NCBI GenBank assembly: GCA_002428995.1
Contig: DIYJ01000018.1
Span: forward strand, 62,001 to 126,000
From: Flavobacteriales bacterium UBA6057
GTDB taxonomy: Bacteria; Bacteroidota; Bacteroidia; Flavobacteriales_G; Salibacteraceae
Reading direction: 5' to 3'
Length of the DNA: 64,000 nucleotides
In this document: one piece after another, positions 23,850 through 32,902 of the stretch
Layout: the number at the start of each line of letters is the position of its first letter
Numbering within the stretch: the stretch's first letter is position 1
Made by a program: the position numbers and the translations under genes
Notes under the pieces: model-generated
The model's database searches: none
What the model saw: only the letters and a program-made list of their open reading frames with translations
What the model was told of the DNA's origin: nothing

Positions 23850-25166
23850 CTAAGGAGCCGGGACGATGTCCTTGGTCCAAAGCTGCGCGCCTTCTGAATC
23901 GTAGACTTCAATTTTCATCACACGCTCTTCGTAGGAACCGCTGAACTGAAGGATGGCAAAATTGTGAACGCCAGAAAACGTTCCTTCCACACGCAGGTCA
24001 TTCGCCTCATCAATCACATTGTAAGCTCTGGAAGTGAGCGGACTGATGGTGAGATCATAGATGTCGATGCCATTGTCGGTGGTGAGTTGACTGAGCTCGG
24101 TGTGGTGACGGTCACCGGTAAGGAAAACAACACCCTTGATCTCTTCTTCTGCAATCCGCTTCAACAGGTATTCACGTTCCTCCGCATACACGGCATGGTT
24201 TTCATACTTGGCCAGTGTATTCAACACCTGTCCACCAACGGCTACCAGCTTGAACTTGGCTTTGCTGAATTGCAGGGCTTGAATCAGCCATTCAATTTGA
24301 TCGTCTCCCAGGATTTGAGGCGTGGCGTTTTTGTTTTTCTCAGCTGTGCGGTAGTATCGATTGTCCAGCAGGAAAAAGTCGACATCGTTGTGACTAAAGG
24401 CAGTGGTGATGCCTTGGTTTCCGTCCCAGCCATAGGAAGGATTCATCCAGAAAAGTCGAAAGCTCTCCAGCGCCCAGTCTTTATGAATCCAGCTGCCATT
24501 GGCATCGTTGGGACCAAAATCATGGTCGTCCCAGATGGCATAGTGGTGCGTTGTTTTGAGTAGTTTCTGGATTTCAGGTAGCTGGCGCATATGAGAGTAT
24601 CGATGCATGTAGCCGCTCCAGCTGCCCCAATCGGGTTCACGCAGGTAGATGTTGTCTCCAAGCCAAAGCATCAGATCCGGATTCTTACCGGCTATCTGAT
24701 CAAAGATGCCGTAGTTCGATCCATAAGGTTTCCCCGGACGATCATAGCGTTCCTCGTTGATGTATGCACAACTACCCAATGCGAGGCTGAACGCAGGTGG
24801 ATCTTTCCGGTGACGCCATAATTCCTGGGTTTTGAATTGCAGATTCTCTTCAGCCAGCATCCTTTTGCCGTTCACTTTGATGGTATACCCATAGGTAGTT
24901 CCAGGTTCAAGGTTTCGAGCAATAAGGCGAGCGGTATTCGCTTCTGTCTCCTTGCAGGAATAGTTTGCGGAAGCATATTTTTCTTCAGGTTGAGCAACGT
25001 CCCAATATTCCATGGACACATCTGCTTCCTGATTCAGTTGGAGCCAAACGCCTGCTTCTTTCAGTTCGGAATAGCCTGGCATTGGACCGGAAACAATCTC
25101 TACCGATTGCGCAAAAAGAGAAAGAGAAGCGAGGGGCAGGAGGAGGATGAAAAACCGTTGAAACAT
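23850..25166 (-). CDS. PhoD-like alkaline phosphatase/phosphodiesterase
   Basis: The 438-residue exported metallophosphoesterase has a signal peptide at residues 1-19 (LASLSLFAQS), an N-terminal fibronectin/purple-phosphatase-like beta domain (about 25-110) and a catalytic domain with metal-binding motifs LGSCAYI, LMLWLGDNIYLRE, IWDDHDFGPND and FLTGDRHHTEL. These match the PhoD family, which uses Fe3+/Ca2+ to cleave phosphate esters in the periplasm or outside the cell. Its length and motif order are normal. It is a single gene; the sigma gene begins 73 bp away on the same strand downstream. A role in phosphate scavenging is likely from the family, but no Pho-box-like repeat was recognised. 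Confidence 0.88.
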   Translation of the reverse strand: MFQRFFILLLPLASLSLFAQSVEIVSGPMPGYSELKEAGVWLQLNQEADVSMEYWDVAQPEEKYASANYSCKETEANTARLIARNLEPGTTYGYTIKVNGKRMLAEENLQFKTQELWRHRKDPPAFSLALGSCAYINEERYDRPGKPYGSNYGIFDQIAGKNPDLMLWLGDNIYLREPDWGSWSGYMHRYSHMRQLPEIQKLLKTTHHYAIWDDHDFGPNDANGSWIHKDWALESFRLFWMNPSYGWDGNQGITTAFSHNDVDFFLLDNRYYRTAEKNKNATPQILGDDQIEWLIQALQFSKAKFKLVAVGGQVLNTLAKYENHAVYAEEREYLLKRIAEEEIKGVVFLTGDRHHTELSQLTTDNGIDIYDLTISPLTSRAYNVIDEANDLRVEGTFSGVHNFAILQFSGSYEERVMKIEVYDSEGAQLWTKDIVPAP

Positions 25167-25318
25167 CGCATTGATTTGAGGACTTCAATGATACTAGAAG
25201 CTTGGTATATGCAGGTCACACGATTGTGAACCAATCGTAACGAACGGGTAATGCTTTTTTAACGGCCACAGTCAGTAGGGAATGACTTACTTAGCGCCTC
25301 ACCAAGACATAATTACAC

Positions 25319-25666
25319 ATGAAAGAGTTTATTTTTCTCTTCCTCGGGGGCAATGCATCAGAGAGCATGCCGGAAGAAGACCGAGACAAACACCAGGAAG
25401 CTTGGGATCAGTGGATGGACATGCTCGAAGATGAAGGTGTCCTGATTGACGGACTGCCCATTGAAGATGAAATCGTAACGGTGGACGGAGATCAGGTAGA
25501 CCGAAGTGTTCCTGAAAACATGAATGATGAGGTTACGGGATACCTTATCCTTGAGACAGAGTCCATAGAAAAAGCCATCGAACTGACCAAGGGATGCCCG
25601 ATTTTCGAATACAATGGACGCGTTCAGGTGCGACAGCTGATGTCAAGCGACATCGAAGACGATTAG
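25319..25666 (+). CDS. YCII-related (DGPF-type) protein
   Basis: The 115-residue protein starts MKEFIFLFLGG, with W-x-x-W-M in HQEAWDQWMDMLE, GYLILETESIEKAIELTKGCPI and a final G-R-V-Q-V-R-Q. This is the ferredoxin-like YCII fold seen in YciI and the DGPF family often found near ECF sigma factors of another type. No catalytic activity can be assigned. It is a single-gene unit ended by a strong terminator. Confidence 0.78.
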   Translation: MKEFIFLFLGGNASESMPEEDRDKHQEAWDQWMDMLEDEGVLIDGLPIEDEIVTVDGDQVDRSVPENMNDEVTGYLILETESIEKAIELTKGCPIFEYNGRVQVRQLMSSDIEDD

Positions 25667-25696
25667 GCTGCATCCGGATATTTGTCAATGACTGTT

Positions 25697-25729
25697 AACC
25701 CTTGCATCAAAGTGCAAGGGTTTTTTGTT
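25697..25729 (+). terminator. Intrinsic terminator after the YCII gene
   Basis: A perfect 10-bp stem, AACCCTTGCA (25697-25706) with TGCAAGGGTT (25713-25722), has a 6-base loop and is followed by TTTTGTTT. It ends transcription before msrA, which begins 20 bases later. Confidence 0.9.
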
Positions 25730-25748
25730 TCCATCTTCCGAAGCGCAT

Positions 25749-26402
25749 ATGAAGTCATCAACATACTTATTTATAGCCTGTTTATCTTGCCTGTCTCTAT
25801 GGGCAAGTGCCCAGGACAAAGCAAGAACAGATATGAAAGAGAATGAAGAATCCTATGAAGTAGCCACGCTGGGTGCCGGTTGCTTCTGGTGTGTAGAAGC
25901 TGTTTTTCAGGAATTGAACGGAGTGGAAAAGGTTGTTTCGGGATATGCTGGTGGCTTTGTGAAGAATCCTGCCTATCGCGAAGTATGCAATGGAACTACC
26001 GGACATGCTGAGGTGGCGCAAATTACCTTCGATCCTGCGGTGATCACTTTTGATGAAATTCTGGAAGTGTTTTGGCAAACACATGATCCTACAACCTTGA
26101 ATCGGCAGGGAAATGACGTGGGAACGCAGTACCGTTCAGCTGTTTTCTACCACAGCGACAGCCAGAAAGACAAGGCTGAGTTTTACAAAGAGGAATTGAA
26201 TAAGTCAGGAGCTTTCAGAGATCCGATTGTGACCGAGATTGTACCGCTCTCCAATTACTATCCGGCAGAGGATTACCATCAGAACTATTACAACGATAAC
26301 AGCTCACAGCCTTATTGCGCATACGTCATCAAGCCGAAGGTGGATAAGGTGAGGAAGGTGTTTGCAGACAAGCTAAAGGCTTCATCCACGGCCAGTCAGT
26401 AA
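25749..26402 (+). CDS. msrA: Exported peptide-methionine (S)-S-oxide reductase
   Basis: The 217-residue protein reduces methionine-S-sulfoxide in proteins. The active-site motif is GAGCFWC with catalytic Cys45, followed by GYAGG; YHQNYY and a C-terminal YCAYVI carry further conserved residues, with Cys in YCAY a possible resolving cysteine. Unlike the classic cytoplasmic form, it has an N-terminal signal peptide (about 1-21, ending WASAQ), so it should act in the periplasm or outside. The in-frame start at 25725 falls within the terminator of the previous gene; the ATG at 25749 is chosen. No MsrB is adjacent. Confidence 0.93.
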   Translation: MKSSTYLFIACLSCLSLWASAQDKARTDMKENEESYEVATLGAGCFWCVEAVFQELNGVEKVVSGYAGGFVKNPAYREVCNGTTGHAEVAQITFDPAVITFDEILEVFWQTHDPTTLNRQGNDVGTQYRSAVFYHSDSQKDKAEFYKEELNKSGAFRDPIVTEIVPLSNYYPAEDYHQNYYNDNSSQPYCAYVIKPKVDKVRKVFADKLKASSTASQ

Positions 26403-26431
26403 ACTAGTCTTTATTCTCGGGTAATAGGAGC

Positions 26432-26659
26432 TCAGTGATTGTTGCGGTGGTAGTCATGATCATCGTAGAAGTGATCTTCGAAGGTCTTTTCACTCGGGGT
26501 ACCATCCTTTAGAATTCTGATGACCATCCAGGCCATGATGATGGTGAGGAAAACCTGCATCAAGGTGAACCACAGAAAATTGGCCCCAAAAAAGGGAGAC
26601 ACCTGGTAAAACAGCCAGCAGGTAGTTACAAAGACGATGGGGACGATGATCTTCTTCAT
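26432..26659 (-). CDS. Small membrane protein with His/Asp-rich tail
   Basis: This 75-residue protein has two hydrophobic helices (IIVPIVFVTTCWLFYQV and LWFTLMQVFLTIIMAWMVI) and a charged C-terminus rich in His, Asp and Tyr (HFYDDHDYHRNNH). Bacteroidota often carry such two-helix proteins, and I do not recognise a named family. The tail could bind metal, which is a guess. It lies between msrA (convergent) and the large T9SS protein gene, whose stop is on the same strand 45 bp upstream in transcription terms of the next gene. Confidence 0.6.
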   Translation of the reverse strand: MKKIIVPIVFVTTCWLFYQVSPFFGANFLWFTLMQVFLTIIMAWMVIRILKDGTPSEKTFEDHFYDDHDYHRNNH

Positions 26660-26704
26660 AGGAGCCTAACAGCACCACTTCGAAGAATGTTCAGATACCG
26701 GTCA

Positions 26705-29700
26705 CTAACGAATCACCAATCGCTTGCTTACCAATCCCTTGGCGGAGCTTGCAGTGATGATGTAATTCCCCGCTGGGATGGACTCTGAAAGGTCAATGAC
26801 CGCAGTCTGGTCTCCCTCTTTGTGCATTTTGCAGTAGTAATTTTTGCCATCAATGCCCGTCAGGCAAATGAGGAGATCGCTCTTATCAAATTGCTTGGAC
26901 TGAAATCGAACGTTTGATCCTCGCTCTGCCGGATTTGGGTAGATCAGCACTTCGAGCTCACTCAGCTCACCTTGAAATTCGACAACAGAAGCATTGGAAA
27001 TCCAGAAAGTGCCATCAAAGTCTACTTGCTTGAGCCGGTAGAATGATTTGCCCTGCAGCGGGTTTCGATCCAGCTCGAGGTAGTCGATTCGGTGGTCAGA
27101 ATTACCCGCACCGCTGACAGTCATGATGGTTTGAAAATCTCTCCCATTAGAGCTTCGCTGGATTTCGTAATAGTCACAGTCTATTTCTACCGCTGTGCTC
27201 CATTCAATAACCACCTCGGTTCCGCGAGCATAGGCATCAAAGCCAATCAGCACAATCGGCAGGACATTGCCACTGCTGCTGGTTCCAAGTGCAAACGGAC
27301 TGAAGTCCGAGAAGCTGTTCGAACTTACCGATCCTGAGTTGACATCACCGCTGATATCATTACCACCCGCATTTTCCCACCTTCCATCAGTCTCATCCCA
27401 GTGTGCTACAATAAGATCAGATGGGGCTTGCACTCCGCTGGTGATTTCCCAGTTGAGCTGAACAGTGCTCACATTGCTGGAAGCCACGCGTTCCACATTC
27501 CAATATTCTACGCTGCTTACTCCTTCCACACCTGATTCTCGGGAGTCCTTATCAAATCCATCATTCGTAGGGTCAGTTCTGTGGTACTCACACCTGAAAC
27601 TTGTTCCCGTTCCTGTGGTGTTTTTGAGTCTCACAGATCCAAAAACTCCGGCATCGCCCAAAGGCATGGTAATGCTGCCATTGTTCGTTTTTTGCATCGG
27701 CCCCTGATTGAAGGAAGACGCGCTGCCACCGCTTATAGAACCATTGTTGTCAGTGAAGTGGAAGAGGGTAGAGGTTGTAGAGAGTACAAACCCATCCACG
27801 AAGGTTACGGATTGGCCTGAGCTGTTGATCTCGAAGTCGCTGAGAAGTGTAAGCGTGTCGTCCGACTTATCGATGATCACATGACCGTTCCAGTCACTTT
27901 CAGCCCCTGTGGCATCAAAAGTCTGAGGGTTGGCTCCACTGAACACTAGTGTGGGTTCAGTAGTAGGGTCATCATAGTCACTGTTCACAGATACATTCCC
28001 TTCCACCGCCACCACACCGGTATTGATCCTGCCGTTCTGTAAGGTTAGATCGTTTTCCACCCGGATGGTATCACCTGCATACATGTACATCTGACGATCT
28101 CCAGAGGTTGGATTCATCAGGAAGTCGTAAAACACATCTGTCACGGAGGAAGACCAATCGCGGTGGTTGGCAACATCGTAATGGAACGTTTGACTGTTGT
28201 GGATGTATTCCCCTCCGTTGTTATCCCAGATCGCATTGAAACGGAGCGTTCCATTGTTTCCAACGAGTGTGCCGCCTGCGTTCAACTCCAGTTCATCCAG
28301 ATCCAGCTCTGCGGTGGACACATCTGAAGACCATCCAACGACACCGGTATTGATAAACATTGTGCAGTCGTAGTTACTGCTGCCAACGGTCACCGTACCT
28401 CCGTCAAAATCTGTGATGATCACAGAATCTGCACTGCTCGCCTTGCTGACATAATAATCGATGTTGGTGGAAGAGCTGTTATCGCTGATAAAGTGTGTGG
28501 TGCCGCTTCCAACAAAATAGAAGTTGGGAGTTCCATTATCAACGTTGCTTCTCAGGATAAGCGAGTCGATCACATGGCATTGTCCCGCATCGATCCGGCC
28601 GTCCACCAAGTCCAGCGTCTGTAGAACGACAAAGGTTTCCTCGCCTGACATGTAGATGTACTTGTTCGCAGACTGGTCACAGTGCATGCTGTAGAAGGTA
28701 TCTATCTCGGTCGTGCGATAGTCTCTGTGATCGGTGAAATCCCATTCCCAAATTCCATTGTTGTGAAGGAATTTGCCACCGTTGTTATCCCAATCCCCTT
28801 GAACATAGGCGATGTCTGAGGGAGCTACAAAAACACCTCCGTTGAGTTCAAGTTCTTCATAGTCGATGTTTGCCTCGGTGTTGACAAAAGATACGATGCC
28901 GGAATTCAGCGTGAACTTCGCATCTGTCGTACCTACGTTCACAGATCCCCCATCTTCATCAAGGATGAAAACTGTGTCGGTTTCTGTCTTGGTAACGTAA
29001 ACATCGATGTTGCCACCGTTGGTTGAGTTCGAAATGAGATTCCCGCTGCCTGAGCCTACGAATTCAATAAAGCCATTGAGATCGTCAAAACCACTATTGA
29101 ATTCAACCGTGTCGACTACTTTGATCCAAATGTTGTTCAAGCGGCCGTTGTTCAACTCTATCTTGTTTAATACCAGCATGGTATCAGCCGTGGAAGCATC
29201 AATGTACTTGTTGTTGTTTTGATTGCACAGGACGGTGTAGAAAGTGTCAATCACCGTGCTCATGTAGCTCCTGTGATCCGAAAAGTCCCATTCCCAGACC
29301 CCATTGTTGTGCACGAACTTTCCTCCGTTGTTATCCCACGTGCCCTGGTAACTGGTGGTGCCTGAAGAAGCCAGGAAATAGCCTGCATTGATCTCTATTT
29401 CGTCAAAGTTCAGATCGAGACTTGTGTTTCCACTGAAGTCAACCGTTCCCTGATTGATGAAAAGACTCACACTTGTTCCCCACTGAGGACTATTGGAGTT
29501 TCCGGATATGAAGAGTGTATCTGTGTCTGCATCCTTCTCCACATAGCAGTTGTGTAAGCCCTTGTCGGAGTCAACAATCATGTGACCATTGGAGCTACCG
29601 CGAAAACGTACGTTGGCGGTGCCTTCATCATAAGCACTTGTGATCTGCATGCTGTCCATCACGAAAATGGTCCCGGTCATGATCCGTCCCTGTACGCAGC

Positions 29701-30289
29701 TGAGCTTGTTCTCCACCACCATCGTGTCCGCAGCATTTATGACCCACTGCTTGTTGTTTGAAGAAGCGTCCATGATGAAATTGTAGAAGGTATCGATGTC
29801 TACTACATTGTAGTTCTGGTGGTTGTTATCGTTGAACTCTACGGTTCCCTGATTGTGTTGGAAATGCCCACCGCTAACAGTAAAATCATCGTCCAGAAAT
29901 AAGGTAGCTGAGGTAGATTGGAAAAAACCATTGCTTAGGTTGAAGGTGCTGCTGTTGAAGTCGATGTAGGCGTCTCCACCTAAAAATCGTCCGTCTGCCT
30001 GATCGAAGCCCGAACTGCCAATGTCTACGCTGGAGCCTGATGCCTGTACGATGCTACCGGAATACCCTGCATTGATATCAATACCTCCAACACTGATGCT
30101 TACATCGATGGTGCAGTTGGCCGTGCTGGTACCGTCAAATCTGGCCAGATCACTAGCTCCCGGAGCTCCGAGCGTCCAGTTTCCATCATCGCTCCAGAGA
30201 TTGTTGGCATTTCCGTTGGTCCATGTGGTGGTTGCCGCAAACATCATGCTTCCGAAAAAGCAGAATAAGGCTAGGAAAAAGACTTTCAT
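26705..30289 (-). CDS. Large secreted repeat protein with type IX secretion C-terminal sorting domain
   Basis: The 1194-residue protein has a signal peptide (about 1-18, ending MMFAA). Then follow four units of about 182-188 residues, each with DNNGGKFxHNNGxWEWDFxDHR, IDTFY, and an 'INAGxxxxxxGT' type end; the units are rich in short beta-strands and suggest a long beta-helix. Residues from about 960 form beta-sandwich domains (LPIVLIGFDAYARGTEVVIEWST), and the last 80 residues (VLIYPNPAERG ... GNYIITASSAKGLVSKRLVIR-type end) are a type A T9SS sorting domain. The protein should be exported to the surface by the type IX system and cleaved or anchored. Function unknown; adhesion or matrix role is likely by analogy. 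Confidence 0.88.
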   Translation of the reverse strand: MKVFFLALFCFFGSMMFAATTTWTNGNANNLWSDDGNWTLGAPGASDLARFDGTSTANCTIDVSISVGGIDINAGYSGSIVQASGSSVDIGSSGFDQADGRFLGGDAYIDFNSSTFNLSNGFFQSTSATLFLDDDFTVSGGHFQHNQGTVEFNDNNHQNYNVVDIDTFYNFIMDASSNNKQWVINAADTMVVENKLSCVQGRIMTGTIFVMDSMQITSAYDEGTANVRFRGSSNGHMIVDSDKGLHNCYVEKDADTDTLFISGNSNSPQWGTSVSLFINQGTVDFSGNTSLDLNFDEIEINAGYFLASSGTTSYQGTWDNNGGKFVHNNGVWEWDFSDHRSYMSTVIDTFYTVLCNQNNNKYIDASTADTMLVLNKIELNNGRLNNIWIKVVDTVEFNSGFDDLNGFIEFVGSGSGNLISNSTNGGNIDVYVTKTETDTVFILDEDGGSVNVGTTDAKFTLNSGIVSFVNTEANIDYEELELNGGVFVAPSDIAYVQGDWDNNGGKFLHNNGIWEWDFTDHRDYRTTEIDTFYSMHCDQSANKYIYMSGEETFVVLQTLDLVDGRIDAGQCHVIDSLILRSNVDNGTPNFYFVGSGTTHFISDNSSSTNIDYYVSKASSADSVIITDFDGGTVTVGSSNYDCTMFINTGVVGWSSDVSTAELDLDELELNAGGTLVGNNGTLRFNAIWDNNGGEYIHNSQTFHYDVANHRDWSSSVTDVFYDFLMNPTSGDRQMYMYAGDTIRVENDLTLQNGRINTGVVAVEGNVSVNSDYDDPTTEPTLVFSGANPQTFDATGAESDWNGHVIIDKSDDTLTLLSDFEINSSGQSVTFVDGFVLSTTSTLFHFTDNNGSISGGSASSFNQGPMQKTNNGSITMPLGDAGVFGSVRLKNTTGTGTSFRCEYHRTDPTNDGFDKDSRESGVEGVSSVEYWNVERVASSNVSTVQLNWEITSGVQAPSDLIVAHWDETDGRWENAGGNDISGDVNSGSVSSNSFSDFSPFALGTSSSGNVLPIVLIGFDAYARGTEVVIEWSTAVEIDCDYYEIQRSSNGRDFQTIMTVSGAGNSDHRIDYLELDRNPLQGKSFYRLKQVDFDGTFWISNASVVEFQGELSELEVLIYPNPAERGSNVRFQSKQFDKSDLLICLTGIDGKNYYCKMHKEGDQTAVIDLSESIPAGNYIITASSAKGLVSKRLVIR
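27930..29880 (-). repeat. Coding repeat array, units of 546 and 564 bp
   Basis: The phrase CCGTTGTTATCC recurs at 28215, 28779 and 29325, with a weaker counterpart near 29867, giving periods of 564, 546 and about 543 bp (188, 182 and 181 residues). Around each, ATTCCATTGTTGTG-like words also recur. The fourth unit is truncated. Confidence 0.8.
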
Positions 30290-30319
30290 GGCTGATTGCT
30301 AGGTGCTTACTACAACTAT

Positions 30320-32206
30320 TCAGGCATGAAATTCTACTTTTTTATCCGCATTATTATCAGTCTGTTCTTTGATGGTTAGTAGGTTTTTTTGACCTGACAA
30401 CGCATGTGCCTCATTTGGAATGGAAAGGAAGAAAGCCGTTCCAACGCCAGGCTCTGACTCGAGACGGATAGAACCTCCAAGCCGGTGAACGATCTTTTTC
30501 ACAATGTAGAGTCCCAGGCCACTGCCCGTGGTTGAGGTTTTGTCCCGATAAAACATATCGAATACGCGGGCTTGCGAAGCTTCAGAGATGCCCATGCCAT
30601 TGTCGCGAACCTCAATGTAACCCCAACTCTCATTGTATTCTGCTGACACTTTGATGAGCACGTTTTTCCGTTCCGGGTGCCGATAGCGAATCGCATTCGA
30701 GAGTAGATTCTGCATAACGGTCATGATGCGATACCTGTCCGATGCAAAGTCATGATCTCCGTGAGCAGAAACTTCGATGGTCACATCTTTTTCCAGGTTC
30801 ATGAGGTAGGTTTTGGAGATCTCGTCCACCAGGTGTGACATGTCTATGACCTCATAATGGGATTCCAGGTTTTTGTTGCGGGTGTAGCGCAGGAGGTTTT
30901 GTACGAAACTGTCTAAGCGCTCAACGCAATCTTCCATGTGGTTGAGATAGAGCAGCTCATAGTGTGAGGGATGCTCAGTTTTGGCTAAAGAAAGAAGCCC
31001 CATCATGGAGGTGAGGGGAGAGCGCAGGTCATGAGAAACGCTGTAGGTAAACTTGTCCAATTCTTCATTCAGTTCCGACAGGTCCTTGTTCTGCTGCTCA
31101 AGCTTGATGCGCTGAATTTCGATCTCGTTCACCTGCTTATGCAAAGCACCTACCATTCTGACGTAAGAAGTAATGAGGATTCGCATTTCCTTGCTCAGGT
31201 CTTCGTCTCGGAAGTCTTCCAGCGAGAGTTTATCAGAACTGTGAAGCCTGAATCTCCGCATGCGGTCGGTCAGCTTTTCAATAGGACGAGTGACCGTTCT
31301 TGATAGCATCACACCTATCCCAATGTTCAGCACTACAGCAACGGTGAGCAGCAACCAAATAAAATTGAGTGTTTTGGCGCGCCTGCTTTCTACCAGGTGA
31401 TTGACTCGCCTTGATACATCGGCAAGGCTCTCCGTCAGCAACGTGTTGTTCTGCTTGAGCGTATGTCGCATGCCCTGGCCATCATTCCTGCCCAGCTCGT
31501 TGTCCAGCGCCACAATGCTCTCGAAGGTCGAAAGATATCCTTCGAGCACCCGCGCTTCAGAAATGGATGCGGGATCACTCAGGGAGGCATATCTGGCCAT
31601 TAATTCCTCTGCCAGCAATTCCAGTTTATAGATGTAGTGCTTGTCATAGCGCAGAAAGAAGTCCTTTTCATGACGCCTCAGCATGAGAACCTCTTCCACA
31701 GGAATGTTTACCGCATGATCCTCTAATTGATGTGCATACCTGCGCATCTGCCCTTCGAGTCCATAGTCTTTAAAGCCGCGAATGCGCTGCTTCTCTGCCA
31801 AGGCTATAAATGCTTGCTCGTATTCAGACAGCACATGCCGGATGTAGTTGAAGTTGATATCGTCTATCTCATAGAATTGGAGACCCTTTTCCGATGTATT
31901 TACCAGGTCTCTCAATACCTCGTAGCTTTCTACACGGTCAATCAGATGCTGACTGTGACCTGTCTTATAATAGTTCAGGTTGAGGTAGTTGTTATTGATG
32001 AATTCCTTGTCAGCCTGGAGAATTTCAGAAGCCTTGAGCCGTGTCATCATCAAGCCCTCTCCTATGCTTCGGAGTTCGGAAAGTCGCTGAGAAAGAAAGA
32101 TGGTTTGTAGCGCAAGCAGGGCGCTGACCAAAATGGATAAGCTGAACGCCATGAGCACTCGGGTGCGGAAGCTGGAAGGAAGCCATCGAGATCCTTTGGA
32201 TGTCAT
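30320..32206 (-). CDS. Membrane sensor histidine kinase, orphan
   Basis: From the ATG at 32206 the protein has 628 residues: two transmembrane helices (about 15-35 and 282-302) flank a helical periplasmic sensor of about 245 residues; a HAMP-like linker (SRTVTRPIEKLTDRMRRF) and coiled coil follow; the kinase core has the H-box YSVSHDLRSPLTS (His392), N-box NLLSNAIRYRH, G1 DNGMGIS, F-box FDMFYRD and G2 GSGLGLYIVKK. All catalytic motifs are intact. The helical sensor resembles four-helix-bundle ligand domains. The frame extends 29 residues upstream to 32293, but that part is not signal-like. No response regulator is adjacent. Stimulus unknown. Confidence 0.87.
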   Translation of the reverse strand: MTSKGSRWLPSSFRTRVLMAFSLSILVSALLALQTIFLSQRLSELRSIGEGLMMTRLKASEILQADKEFINNNYLNLNYYKTGHSQHLIDRVESYEVLRDLVNTSEKGLQFYEIDDINFNYIRHVLSEYEQAFIALAEKQRIRGFKDYGLEGQMRRYAHQLEDHAVNIPVEEVLMLRRHEKDFFLRYDKHYIYKLELLAEELMARYASLSDPASISEARVLEGYLSTFESIVALDNELGRNDGQGMRHTLKQNNTLLTESLADVSRRVNHLVESRRAKTLNFIWLLLTVAVVLNIGIGVMLSRTVTRPIEKLTDRMRRFRLHSSDKLSLEDFRDEDLSKEMRILITSYVRMVGALHKQVNEIEIQRIKLEQQNKDLSELNEELDKFTYSVSHDLRSPLTSMMGLLSLAKTEHPSHYELLYLNHMEDCVERLDSFVQNLLRYTRNKNLESHYEVIDMSHLVDEISKTYLMNLEKDVTIEVSAHGDHDFASDRYRIMTVMQNLLSNAIRYRHPERKNVLIKVSAEYNESWGYIEVRDNGMGISEASQARVFDMFYRDKTSTTGSGLGLYIVKKIVHRLGGSIRLESEPGVGTAFFLSIPNEAHALSGQKNLLTIKEQTDNNADKKVEFHA

Positions 32207-32372
32207 TGAAATGCTTGAGCTGTGAACCCAAAGTTCAACTGGATCTTCAGATTTAAGTTTCAGTTTCGAGCAGGCATAATCATTCGATAACAATCACTTA
32301 TCAATATGCTGCTTCTTATGAACTAAAGGTTAAGCCACCAAGGTTGAAAAGCACACTGAATCGTCTTCCGTA

Positions 32373-32406
32373 TTGAACGGCTTCTGTCGGGATTCTTTTA
32401 CGTTTG
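32373..32406 (+). promoter_or_regulatory. Promoter upstream of the 149-residue gene
   Basis: TTG at 32373-32375 and TACGTTTG at 32399-32406, with 23 bases between them, fit the Bacteroidota consensus. The start codon is at 32447, giving a leader of about 35 bases. The rest of 32207-32446, between divergent genes, shows nothing further. Confidence 0.45.
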
Positions 32407-32446
32407 TGGTGTCTTATTTTGCAAAACACAAATCAGAGGAATCACC

Positions 32447-32896
32447 ATGGAAGATATCTATGAATACAGCGAAGAGGAGCTCAGGAAATTAGGGGATGCT
32501 ATTGTGTGGACGACCATTCTGGCCGCTATACACCAAGACGGAGTTATTCAGGATTCCGAACGAGCCGAAGCCATCAAACAAACACACATCCGAACGTTCA
32601 GCACCGAGGATTATCTCAAGCCTATTTACAAGCATCTGGATGAGCATTTCGAGCGTGATTTTGACGCTTACAGTGCTACGCTCACCGGTACACAGGAAGA
32701 AAAGGAAAACATGATCCAGGCTAAGATTGAAGCATCACTGGATATTCTTCCCTCCATCGGCCCGCTTTTCACCCAAAAGTTTGGGAAGGACATCAAGGAC
32801 TTGTACAACCGTGTGTTTCAGGCAGATTCTACCGTCTTTCAGTTTTTTGCCTTTCCAGTGATCAGCGCTCATCTCGAGAAATTCGGCATCAAATAA
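32447..32896 (+). CDS. Hypothetical helical protein, possibly TerB-like
   Basis: The 149-residue acidic, cytoplasmic protein is predicted to be all helix. The segment TTILAAIHQDGVIQDSERAEAI resembles the A-x-D-G-x-I-x-x-x-E pattern of TerB-like metal-binding domains, but the match is weak. No signal peptide. The DCC protein gene starts 6 bp after its stop, suggesting one transcript. Function unknown. Confidence 0.65.
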   Translation: MEDIYEYSEEELRKLGDAIVWTTILAAIHQDGVIQDSERAEAIKQTHIRTFSTEDYLKPIYKHLDEHFERDFDAYSATLTGTQEEKENMIQAKIEASLDILPSIGPLFTQKFGKDIKDLYNRVFQADSTVFQFFAFPVISAHLEKFGIK

Positions 32897-32902
32897 ACCT
32901 TT

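Noticed and set aside
23964..24563. 199-codon open frame antisense to the PhoD-like gene
   Set aside because: Shadow of a well-supported enzyme gene with conserved metal-binding motifs.
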